A stretch of 64,000 bases of DNA. Source: Metaphire vulgaris (lineage: Eukaryota > Annelida > Clitellata > Crassiclitellata > Megascolecidae). Position numbers and translations under genes: made by a program. The notes under the pieces were generated by a model. That model was not told where the DNA came from. It ran no database searches and saw only the letters and a list, made by a program, of their open reading frames with translations. The first letter of the stretch is position 1. The number at the start of each line of letters is the position of its first letter. The stretch covers positions 15,174,967-15,238,966 of the forward strand of contig CM030850.1 in assembly GCA_018105865.1 (NCBI GenBank). Reading direction: 5' to 3'. Positions 22,581 through 35,227 of the stretch are shown here, piece by piece.

Positions 22581-23272
22581 TGACCTCCTCTTTCAGCTCT
22601 CATACATTTTTCTCTAAAAGCTCTTTCCCATTGGAATATTTAATAGTGGGCCCCTGTGCCTCAGTAAACTTGTTAAAACAAATTGGAGTTCTTAGGGAGA
22701 CAGAGAATTAAAAGCATTATCAAATTCAGGATGTGTGCTATTCTGTATTTTTTTACTAGGAAACTTAAACCAAGAGAGACTAGTATATATTAGAATTTCC
22801 TTCTCATTGCAAGCTATCTGGTATTTGACTTTTCATTTACTGGTAATCTGTCGGAAATTTATGATAGTCGAGGTTTAGGAAATCTTTGTAAATCTTATCT
22901 ATAGGTCTAACACTGCCTCCTTACAGGATTAAATCAAAAATTACGTATTTAATGACATATTAATTGGCTTTAGACATGTCTCTAAGATGTTCTCATCGTC
23001 ATCTTATTCTTTTGTCATATAGAACTGAATATCACTGCTATTGGCAATTAAAAATCATCTTGTGACTCAACTGGAATGCTTCAAAACTGAATTTTAGATT
23101 GCCATTTCTCTTGTTCTTGCAGTTTGTCCACTTCATACATCTTTTCCCCACAGCATGAATGTTCCAAAGGTGTTAAATATACTTGCATTGTAACAGAGTT
23201 TATATGCATAAGTTCTGCTGTTTTGTTTTTATCAGAGCTCTTTGGAAGACAGTTCTAACAGTGCCTCCCTCA

Positions 23273-23365
23273 ATGGAATCCAGTCAACAAGCTCCTCTAC
23301 GAAAGCTCCCTAAGTTTGGGATGATGATCCCGAATCGGATATTTGTTGGAGGCATCACAGGAAAT
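23273..23365 (+). CDS. boule: Boule first RRM exon
   Basis: The exon starts at 23236 after TTTATCAG; coding is counted from the in-frame ATG at 23273. It encodes RNP2 (NRIFVGGI) and ends GGAAAT|GTAAGC in phase 0. From acceptor to donor the exon is 130 nt, one more than a multiple of three. Confidence 0.85.
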
Positions 23366-26300
23366 GTAAGCTAATTCTGTTGTTAATTAATGTGATGATA
23401 ATTATTTGGAATTAAATTGCTGCCGGGATGACAGTGATAGTGATGGGAATGTTTATCATGTCAGATTGGAATTTGACTAAGAAATTGTCTGATGAAATTG
23501 TTTGCATCGAATTTAATCTCAGTATCTGATCTTTGTTTTGTCTTGATTATATCAAAATTTAGCAGGTAAAGTTTTCAATTTCTTTGTACAAATCTTCTTT
23601 TTTGGCTTTTATTGTTGAAGTTAAAATATTTGCAGCTTGTATGATCATTTGGAATAACAGAAAGCCATTATTTTCTCAAATGTGTAACAAATAAGTGCAT
23701 AACATTATATTTAAGTGCATGGAAGCCATCTGATCCGAAATTGGTATGCAATACATGTGATATCACCTCTCTTAAGTGCAAATCTTATTCAGATGATCAA
23801 AGAGCTTTGCACTTGTTAGGCATGCTAGTTGCTGTAGAGACTTTGGGTTACCGGTAGTTTAGGCTTCTGCTCAGTGTTAACCACAGTTATGATATTTTTT
23901 GACATTGTCATCATTCTTGCCTAGCTCTGCATAATTGTTCTAAGTTCAGAATCACTGCTGCTCATTACCCTTTGGCAGACTGCTTGCTGTCTGATGAAAC
24001 CATGCCCACACTGGGGTTATTATTAGCATTTAAATGGTGAATGATCCAAAGCCTGTAGACAAGAATCTTTCTGATAACTGGAGGCATGCCACAAGAAATG
24101 CACCTAGAGTATATTTTAAAAATCAGTGGGGTATTGGATCAATTTTATGTCTCCAGTTGAGATTTGCCCAGCTAGAAACCTGATTTGTTTGCCCCCACTG
24201 GGGTGGTTCTTGACCAGGAGGCCCCTAGCAGCATGCATATTAACACTGAATGACATAAATTTTGGGAACAAGTCAGTGATGACTTTGATGACAGGAGATT
24301 TAGTGTCTGTACTGTGTTCCTGTCAAGGTCAGGTGAGATGCCTTCTGCCCAACTGTGTTGTTGTGATTGATGCCTTCAGCCCTTCACCATGCCTTGTCAT
24401 GTTTTCTCTGTTGGAGACTGCAATGCTGATTGATGTGCCCTTTTCCATCTGGCTTATATGTCAGCAGCTTCAAAAGGCTATCTGTCAATTCCTCTGGATT
24501 TCCTGTTAATCCTTTTTTTCTGGTTTTTAATCATGTGGTTTCTGGTCTTTGCCCTATGCCCTTCAGAAATCTTTTGCCCGGCTTATGCTGTATTGATGAC
24601 TTGTTTCCACGGATCTTTCAGCTGTCTAGTTTTTCTTCCATAATTTTTTTCTACTCGTGAAAGCCCGTTGTTCATCTGCAATTGTGTTTGCTAATATAAC
24701 AGAACATCGTTTGAAATGATTTTGTAAAATTAAAAATTTCAGAACTTTTTACTTTGCTGATCATCATAATTTTGCATTTTGGTGACATTTTTACATTTTT
24801 CATGAATGCGAGAATGTTTGCTTTTCACATATTTATTTATTTTTATTTTAAAGAAATTTTCTCTGTGCTGTTTTTTTAGTAATTTCAAGTCTAGAAGTTT
24901 TCAATAAAGAAATTCTGTCAATGCCCCATATTTGCTTATTTCATCAAATTTAAAATCATTTTGGTGAAAGAATGTGAATATATGAATGACTTGATATATA
25001 GGATGACAGACAATTTTCACTTTTAATTGTGTATCTTGAATTTTTCAGAACAATTATTGTTTCTTTGCTGTTCTTTCACCAGGCTGACAATCATCTGTTA
25101 TTTCCTTATTTGTATAACTTTGTGATGCCTTATTCATACTTTGTATTCTTCTGCATTTTGACCTGTTTACTTACTCGTTTTTGTTACTAACCTTGAATTT
25201 CTAAATGTACAAGAATTTTGGACAACAAGCAAAGTATAAGGACAATGTTGGTATTGTAAAATGCTTTTGGCTTTTCTAAAAGATTTTCCTCAAGCCTTTT
25301 GACTTTCTAAGCTTTTGTACTGGTATTGATAAAGTTAGCTTCATTTGACCTTAAATCTTTTATATTCATGAGTTATGTTGACAGATCCACATTGTTATAG
25401 AAGAGGAAACTTTGTGCTCCACTCTGTTGCAGAGAGTGGAGTCTCTGGAGTTTCCAGATAATATGGGAGAAACCCCAAGTTACTGTGGAGGAGCAGTCCC
25501 CCCAGTGTTACAGATTTTGAACCAGTTTTCATTGCAGCCAACTACAGCTTTTTATTTAATTGGAGATTGACCTCCCAGGCCATCATTGGTAGATGTCATT
25601 GGCTACAGGCAGCCTCTGATCATGTCCCTCAAAATCTTATTGTCAGTCCAGACTTTCTTTGCCTACATTGATGATTGATTGATTGTTGTTAGCTCAGAGT
25701 AATGTTTGCAGTTTTCTCCTTATCTGCTGATTTTCTCATTGCTGGCATTTTCTACTCTACTGCCCCCCCCCCCGTCATTGTTTTCTTCACCTCCACTTCT
25801 TTCTTATGATGTGTTTCTTTACGTGAGGTTAGGTGCTTTTCAGCAATTGAACTGCTCTGTACTATTGGATGCATTATGACTAAAATGTTCCACTTTGAAT
25901 CATTTCAGTGTTGCTTCTCAGTGGCGTTCTTCATAGACCAGCGTGACTCTGTGTACATTTAATTGTACCCAGCGTACACCATGTGTATGCCAGTGCATCT
26001 CTGCGTAAGACCTATTCAGGACTTTTGGAAATGTGCAGTCAAGAACATTTTGCTTAACTAAAGTGCAAATGTTGATCTGCAGTGTGTTGATTTGATATTG
26101 CAGAATTCAAAATCTCAAGATTTGAAATGTTCTCAGGTCACATTGATATGCTAGATTGGCTTTACTGAGTATACAGCTAACTGCAGATGCCTGCATGACA
26201 ATGGTTAGTTGTTTGTGGTGCAGTTGCAGGTTTAGGCAGATTTTTTAAATTTTTGTAGACAACAGAGGCTGAGCTTCGTCAATTTTTCTCAACATTTGGG

Positions 26301-27051
26301 GCTATTAAGGACTGCAAAATTATCACCGACCGCGCTGGAGTCAGCAAAGGGTGAGTGCTGAACATTACCAACACAACTCTCACTTCATTAAGACCTCTCT
26401 ATTACAAAACTAGCTTTAAAATATTTGGTTTGCATGTCACATGTCAGACATCCTCGTCAATATGTAGTAGTCAGGTGTGCAAACAGGTGACGTCTATCGC
26501 TTTCTACAGTACTGCTCAAAAAATTGTGAACACACATAGATTTCGAAGCAAAATGAAGTTTAAGGCTTGTTAAAACATTGTGCACAATCACAACCAAGAA
26601 CACCAATACTGTATTTTTTCATTAATGATACTATTCTACCATTGATGTACAGAAGGCTATAGATATGCAAAAATTCAGAAGAGTGTTGAAACGAATTTTA
26701 CCCACATTTTCTTGTGCCTCCATCTTCATTGCATCAAACCATACTAGAGCAATCAATATATTCTGCCTAAGTTTTATATAAGAGCGTTCCAAATACCACG
26801 AAAAATAGTGAGCTAAGTCAAACGACACTATACAAAATGAAACGAGAATGATGAATGATGAACGATGCAAGTGCATTCCTAAAATGGCACTACTAATTTT
26901 TCTAATATTAGTTCAGTAATAATAGTAATCAACAGCTTCATCAGTGCTTGTGCAAGAGCTTGAAAATTTTTCCCATACTGCTTTAGCAGCTTTACTATAA
27001 ATAGTTTGTGAACAAAAAGCAAGAAAAAGGGATCAACTACTACTAATCAAT

Positions 27052-27127
<76 letters not shown>

Positions 27128-29117
27128 ATCATTTCTTCCAGAAAACAATTCTCTGTCAAATGGTTACAAAGTCAATCGAGAGATAAGAGGGGTCTTAAGA
27201 TAACTAGTTTCTTGTATCACAGGTTTTACAGACCACAAAAATATTATTATAATAATGATAGATACCCTGTTTGACATTGGCCTGCAGAAAGACTATTGCT
27301 ACAGTAAGCAATAGATATGACAAATTCAAAAGAGTGAAGAATCGAATTTTATCCACATTTTCTTGTGTCTCTATCTACATTGCTTCAAACCGTACTAGAA
27401 TAGTCAATATATTCTGCCCCAGTTTTATTCTAGAGCGTTAGAAATGTCATGAAAAATGGTGAGCTACAGTTTCAATAGGAATAGTAATGCAGGAATAGTC
27501 CTTCTGCAGGCTAAATGTCAAATACAACTTTCTCCAATTTTCATCTTAATGTAAGATTTTTGATCCCTTTTTCTTGCTTTTTGTTCACAAACTATTTATA
27601 GTAAAGCTGCTAAAACAGTATGGGAAAAATTTTCAAGCTCTTGCACAAGCACTGATGAAGATGTTGATTACTATTATTACTGAACTAATATTAGAAAAAT
27701 TAGTAGTGCCATTTTAGGAATGCACTTGCATCATTCAATGGTCACTCTGGATTTGAATTGTAGTCTCCAGTCTTGGTTATGACAGGTAGGCAATAGAGGA
27801 CAGGTATGTTTTGAGTCTCAAGTAAAAATGTTGTACGAGACTTAGCAGAGAGGAACAATGCTGGAAACAAATTCCATATTCTCGAAAATGCTGCTTTACC
27901 AAAAGTGGTGTGAGTGTGCTGTTTCTGCAGACAATGAAAATCTCTGAAGCAAATAAATTTTTGGCTTTGTCATTACCCGTAATGAGTGCTATGTTGTTAA
28001 GTGTGCTTATGTCATGCATGTGTATTGGTGCTTTGTAGCTATGGATTTGTAACCTTTGTTCAGTTAGAGGATGCAGAAAAGCTTGTCCAAAAAGAGGTTT
28101 GCACTGTTTTTTTAAATAAATTTTTTGGTGAAGGTTATTATGCCCAGTTCTCTTTATTGTAAAACTTATGCATAATTTTCAAATTGATGAGGGGCCAAGT
28201 CTCAATCTTTGAAATGTTTCATAGTCAACGGGATAACCAATTTTGTGTGTTTGTGTTTGTGTGTGTGTGCACGAGCATGTGTGCAGTTTCTATGAATTGT
28301 CAAATGTAGAGAAGTATCTCTGTTAATATCACTTTATGATCTGTTCTGACTTATATAAAAACTATAAGTCAGACTTTAATGCCTACTAATATAGGGTTAT
28401 TTTATGTTTACATTTACCAGTTTATCAGACATTGTATGTAAGGCCTTCAGAATGACAGACTGGAAAAAATGATTGGTTTGAATTTAAGCTTTTGTGATTG
28501 TGAAATATGATTTCAGAGTTTCTCATAGAGGTTTAAAGTTATGCTTTTCCAGCAGTTATAGATGTTTTCATTTGGTTTTATTTATTGTCAATAGATAGAC
28601 AAGGTGGCATTAAATGAAAGTCTTTGACTAGATCTGGATATTGGGTATACAGTGGAGATATAAACACACTTCTGATGCAGCTAAGGCACCATGGCAGTGA
28701 ACAAGTTGACTTTGCTGGATCAATATGTGTTGATATTTCTCAAATGGTTCTCGCCATTTTCAGTCTGTCATTCCAGGGGCCCATATGTAATGTCTGATAA
28801 ACTGTTAATTTTTTTGGGCAAATAATAACCAATTATTAGTAGGCTCCAAAGTCTGAATTTTGATATGAGTCCCAACTGATAATAAAATGATAGTAACCGA
28901 GACACTCCTCTCATAAAACACTCATAATTAGGAGACATCTGGTTGCTTCAGTTGGTTGTCATGCTTGTCTTGGGCTGATGTATCTTTGGCCCCTATCTAG
29001 TTTTCCTTCTTCAGTGGTATTACTTGACTGTCTGTTTTACAAGTATTAAAGGATTATCATTATTTGTCGAATATTAAACATAATATAATAAATGCCATGC
29101 ATGTGGCAATGACATTA

Positions 29118-29216
<99 letters not shown>

Positions 29217-29981
29217 CAGCAGCAGCAGCAGCAGTAGTAGGAAATTCTTTAGCACCATTGTATTAGCACGTCAGTACCAGTCGATGGTCGCTTCAGTAAA
29301 AAATGAGTCCTAATTTTGTCCGTGGTAGTTTGTTGTGGTTGGAATCCAGAGGTCAGACCGTACTTCCAGATTCCGGTTAAGGCGGATATGCAGTCAGGAA
29401 TAGATGTATTTTTAGTCTAGACCTGAAGTAAGACATTTACTATGGCAGACCTGTACTGGTAGAGAGTTCTGGGTCCAGCCACAAATAGAGCACGTTTCCC
29501 AGTAGTGGTCTTGCAATAAGGTACCTAAAGAGCAGGAGCATCAGACCACCTAGTTGAGTGCTGGTTATCTTGAACAGTGAATAAGGATCGGAGGTAGATT
29601 GGTTGATTTGTGTGGAGCGTCTTATACACAGTGAGACTTATCTTGAAATCGATCCTTTGTTTGATAGCCGGCCAATGATTAGAGTTTAGAATTGGTGTGA
29701 TGTGCTCATATTTGGTAGTTTCAGTGATGACTCTGGCTAATGAATTGTGAATCTTTTGCAGATAGTTTAGGTTTGATTTGAAATTCCAGTGTACGGTGAG
29801 TTACAATAGTCAAGCAGACTACTACTAGATATCATGGCATTAGCTAGAGGCATAAGTGCTGAGTAGGGGATGTGTGAACTTGATGTATTCAAATAGTTGT
29901 TATAGTGACTGGCCACTGCACTGTGGCATTTTTATGAGCTTTCTAATTGTCAGATGTTACCTGATACAGCCTTTGATCCAA

Positions 29982-30027
<46 letters not shown>

Positions 30028-32388
30028 ATAGGTATAACTGTGAACCTGATTGAGTTTTTTTTTTGGGGGTGGGGGTGGGAGGGTTACTATATTGTCTCTT
30101 TAGAAGTGAACATAATTTCAAATTTTGACATAAATAGTGTTTTGAATGTAATTATAATTAGGTCTACCCAATTTTTAAAATTTTAATTAAGCATATTTGC
30201 TCTTTTCTAAAAGTGCCCTGAACAACTGGAGCTGTTTAAGCACTGGAAAGATTTGTTGTCATTTTGCTTTATGGTGTCTCATATTGACTTTGTTGATGGT
30301 GCTGCATAAATTGACTGCATTACAATTGTTCAGTGTGTGTGTATGTTATGTTATGTTAAAATGTCAATTTATATAGCGCAATAATCATAGCTGAAGGCCA
30401 AAGTCAAGAGCAAGAGTGTATGTGCTTTGGAATATTTTGGTATTATCTTAGTCTAATGCCTGTTGATAAAGAACTTGTAAGAATGATTTTTTAAATTCCA
30501 TCTTTACTGGGTGTTTTAGGGGGAGCAGCACTTGATTTTCAAGGATCGAAAGCTGAACATTGGACCAGCCGTTCGGAAACAGGTTTACTCAAATCATCCA
30601 CAGTTACATTCATGATTAAATGCAGAGGCATACTGGTCATACTTATTATAATGGCTTGGAAATGTTCTGGATAGTTCATTGAGTGGTACACAACAACTTG
30701 TCTACCGGCATATGCCTTGACCTACTTACAAACTGATGTAGGTCATGTCATATCATTGGGTCATACTTGATACCAGAGCCAAGATCTACATGTCTACTTC
30801 TTGCATTCAGAGTATGGCCCTTTGAATTACATATTGCCTTAAAACAATCAGTGAGCAGAAGAGGAGGAGGAGGAGAAGGAGGAGGAGGAGATGTAGCAAT
30901 AATGTGGACTGAAGATAATTACTTTCAAACAATCTTGATTTTATTCTCACAATTATTGTTGCAGCAAACTCAGACTGCATCAGCAATTACTCAGTTTCCT
31001 CAGCTGTTTGGTAAGTATGATAGCTTTAAAAGTGATCGCTTTGTTTATATGTAAATAGCCTTTGTTGAATTTTATGTCTGCTGATGCAATTCTTTCATTC
31101 TATGCATTTAGTCAGAGATGGCAGTCTCTCTTCAGCATTTACAGAGTACTGACTTTCTTTTATTATTATCAGTGGTATTGTCATTTCTTCATTGTCAAGA
31201 CTATTAGTGAAAGGAAAGGTGAGATAGTACTACTTAGAGCTGAAGGTCTCGAGAGTCTCAACATATCATCTATTTTTTTGGATATGGTGCTCATCTGAAT
31301 TTAATATGCTTGCTTATGTAAAATTATATTTACTGGTAAGTTTTCTGCAGTGGTCATTCACTTTGCTGGGGGTATGGAGATTCAACCACCCACTGGTTGA
31401 AGATCACTCCTGTGGATGTAGAATATTTTGGGGTGGGAGTAGTAAGATCCAACAACTGCATTTTTGAAATATGATCCACCATCTTGTACGGATAAATCTA
31501 GAACTTTACAGCTTGTTGTTTTTAGTTGCGATGCGTTAAGTGGGCTGTAGAACTAGAACTGAAATTATATTATCAGAACTCTGGATCTTCATTAATCAGC
31601 GTTCAGCTGTGTGATCAGACTTGTGACTTTTTTGTGTGAACATAATTTGTAACAGAATCAACAACTCCAAGCACAATTGTCTATGCCAACGGCTTTCCAT
31701 ACGTGCTTCAGAATGGCCTCGCCATGTACCATGTGCCGGAAAACTTTGGTGTACCTGGAGCTGCTTCAATGGTATTTAATGCTGTTGTACTCTTTCTAAA
31801 TTAAAATTGTGGATGCTTTAAAATGAGATAGTTGCTATTACTGCTACAATAGCACATTGACAGGATGCCCATTTGCTTGTGATCTAGAACATTTTTGTGA
31901 TGCAAGCATTCATTTGAGGGCTTCCAACAGTTTTAAACTATTTTCATAATATTATTATAATAACCAACTATAATAAAATTGAATGACTACTGCTTGAAAC
32001 TTCCCACTGACTGATCTCTCGAATGGCCTGGAATGGCCTGGTCTTTTTCGGTTGGATTTCAGGTCGGGTCAGGTCTTTGTCCTCCAGCTGTGTCCAACTA
32101 TGACTTCTCCATGACATCTCTCAAAGTTCTCTGTCCTTTTCTATTTCGTCTCATTCGGTGTCTTCCGTCTGTTTTTCCATTGAGATTCAGTCCTGCCACA
32201 TTCAGGTCCTCTTCCAATCCGTCCATCCATTGTCGTTTCTGTCTTTCTTTAGATATTTTCCCCTCTGGTTTGTAGTTGACAATTCGTTTGGGGTTTCTTA
32301 TTTCTTCCATTCTGAATTTCTGAGTATGTGTCTGGTCCATTTCATTCTTTTCTTCAATCTGATTACTTCAGTGATGCTCAGTTGCAGT

Positions 32389-32481
<93 letters not shown>

Positions 32482-34760
32482 CTTCTTCATTTGTTATATG
32501 TTCTTTGTATCCAATCCTTAGTATTCTTCTAAGCCATTTATTTTCTGTTTTTGTTGCTATTGTTTTTTCTCCAATTCTTTTTTATGGTCCAAGATTCACA
32601 TCCATATATTAATATTGGTATTACACAAGTGTTGAGAATTCTTATTTTTGTTTTCATCCCAATGTCATGTCTTTTGAAAATTTTGGTATGTAACCTGTTG
32701 AATGTAGTAGATATGGCCATTGCTATTCTTCTTTTGATCTCCAAGTCCAGCCTCCATCTGCTTCCAATTCACTTCCAAAGTAAACGAAATTCTTCACCAT
32801 TTCAATTTCTTTTCCATAGTTTGTTGCTTTTGGCCAATCTCCCACTTTCTTTATAATTGGCATTATTTTTGTTTTATAAATGTTTATTTGTCCAAATTTT
32901 CCAAATTGTCCAAAATTTCCAAACCAAATTTTCCACTCTCTGTTATTAAGGCCAATGTTAATTCTACAATCCTTGAGAGGCTTTCTGATATTATACATGT
33001 ATCATCAGCATATTCTGCATCATCTATGTTTCCTGGCTTTAAAGATGTCCCCAACCCATTGGTGTTTTCAATCCGTCTCATGCATGATGTAATCTAATAT
33101 AATGTTGAAGAGTATTGGTGATAGGATACATCATTGACTAAATCCTGTTTTGATGTTGAACCACTCAGTTTCTTCTCCATCAATTCTGATACATGCTAAA
33201 ACTGTGCTGTATAAATTTTCAATTAGCCTGATTATTTTTCCCTGAGTGCCATATTTTCCCAGGAGTTTCCGTGCCCCTTCTCTCCAGACAGTGTCATAAG
33301 CTTGGGCAAAATCGATGAAGCACATGAACAACTCTTCATTACATTTTTTTTCTCAATGAGTTATCGAAGGACGAAGATTTGGTCAGAGCATCCTCTTCCC
33401 TTCCTGAATCCACACTGGTTTCCCACTGGTTGGATTTGGAGTACTATATAGGCCTAGTACATATCTGTTAGAGAGTGATATGGTAACAGTTACTGCAGAT
33501 TTCCCACGGTAATGGGGAAAATTTGGCCAAAAGTGAGGTTTTACCATAGTAACAGGTTCTTGTCGTGCAGTAATACCATGGGAACTGGAACGTTTACTGC
33601 AGTGATACCATGGTAACGGTATCAGTATTATCAAGTTGGTTATAATAATATTGGTGACACTCTGCAGCGTTTTTATGTATGTAGAGTATTTAGTAATCCA
33701 GTAGGTCATTCGTTAAGTAGGTATGGGTGCAATTAATACACGGCGCAGGAGCAGCCGACTGACTTAGCAATATGCCGGAAGTACTGTCTACTACTTCCTT
33801 TTCTTGTATCCCTTTTAGCTTGTATTGTCTTGAGCACGTGGCTTGTTATTTTTCATCACTCGAAGTTATAAATGAAAAAGTGCAATATTGATAAATTGAT
33901 TAAAAGTAAAAGTGAGTGAATATCTTTCCAAAAGTAAAGCGGAGTGAGTGATGTATGACAAGCACACTACAAGAAGGTTGCACGATGGAGTACCGCTGCA
34001 CTCAGCTGAGTGCTGATGCTGTTGTCAATCTCTTTTTGTTAATTGGCGACTTAAATTTTAATTATATTACCATTTAATAGTCACAACCGTGACGTTATAA
34101 TTTAGAAGCAAAAACATAGTAGCACATCATGATAAGTGTTTTTGTTAACATATTTTGATGGCTACTGTGGAGACGTGAGGGGACGGGAAAGACTGGTGCT
34201 GGAACTGGGAGGGGATGGGGACAAATGCTGCTGGGGTGGGGTGGGGATGTGGAGAATCAATGCGGGGGGGGTATGGGGATAAAAGTTGTCCTCGTGTCAC
34301 TCTCTATCTAGTACCTGTATAATGTATATACTGTAGTACAGGGGTACTCAAACTTCTTTGAGACTGGTCTACATTTCATCATCCATCATTTGTGATTGTC
34401 CATTAGTTACAAGTGAAGTCCTATTACCCGGTACTGGTATTCCTATGCCTACTACAGTGTAGTAGGGTGACCATGAGTAACTATGGGTCCTCTTAATAGA
34501 CTGTTATAATTGCACCAAGGCAACAGATAAAAATGACAAAATCCCAAAATTCAAATAATAATTTTAGACTCTATGACAGGATATTGACTATATCCCACCT
34601 GAAAATGTCACAGAAATTTCAAGATATATTAGAAATAGAAGGTGAGCTCCAGTGCATAAAAGTCTGTAATAATCATGATTTATTACTGAGTGACAAAAAG
34701 CTGTATTCAAAGCAGGAACAATAGGAGTGGCAACAGTTGCGGTTTGAGTACCCTGCTGTA

Positions 34761-34828
<68 letters not shown>

Positions 34829-35163
34829 GTACATATTGATGCCCTAAGAGTACTAGAACTAGTGGTATAAAAGTGCATAATTATAATAATAATATTTTTA
34901 TTATTATTACTATTTTGAAATTGTTTGTTTTTGTTCATGTTGCATTATTTGTTTATATGTCGAGTTTGTAACATATATAGCGATTGGTTGGAGCCACTAA
35001 GTATCTCTAGTGCTGAGTTTTGCCCAATACACGGTGAGATCCAAGTTCAACTTTGAACTTTTGTGACAACTTCTATGGCGCCAATTTATAGTGCTCAGGA
35101 GACAGGCAGCCATTACTACGCCAAATCCAAACTGCAAAGGAGCAAAGCATGACATGTGATGGT

Positions 35164-35227
<64 letters not shown>

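Larger units (their letters stand above)
26864..27732. mobile_element. Fold-back element with 171-bp inverted repeats
   Basis: Arms 26864-27034 and 27562-27732 are both 171 bp and I find only two differences between them after reverse complementing. The 527-bp spacer contains a (CTA)n tract and an inverted relative of the ~345-bp repeat. No protein is encoded. I could not find a clean target-site duplication. It lies in a Boule intron. Confidence 0.85.

Noticed and set aside
24126..24660. Three overlapping frames in the Boule intron
   Set aside because: No splice sites that fit the Boule phases and no recognisable domain; the minus strand also has a modest open stretch with no support.
27047..29240. 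Direct repeats considered as a CRISPR-like array
   Set aside because: They are uninterrupted microsatellites in an animal genome with no spacer pattern.
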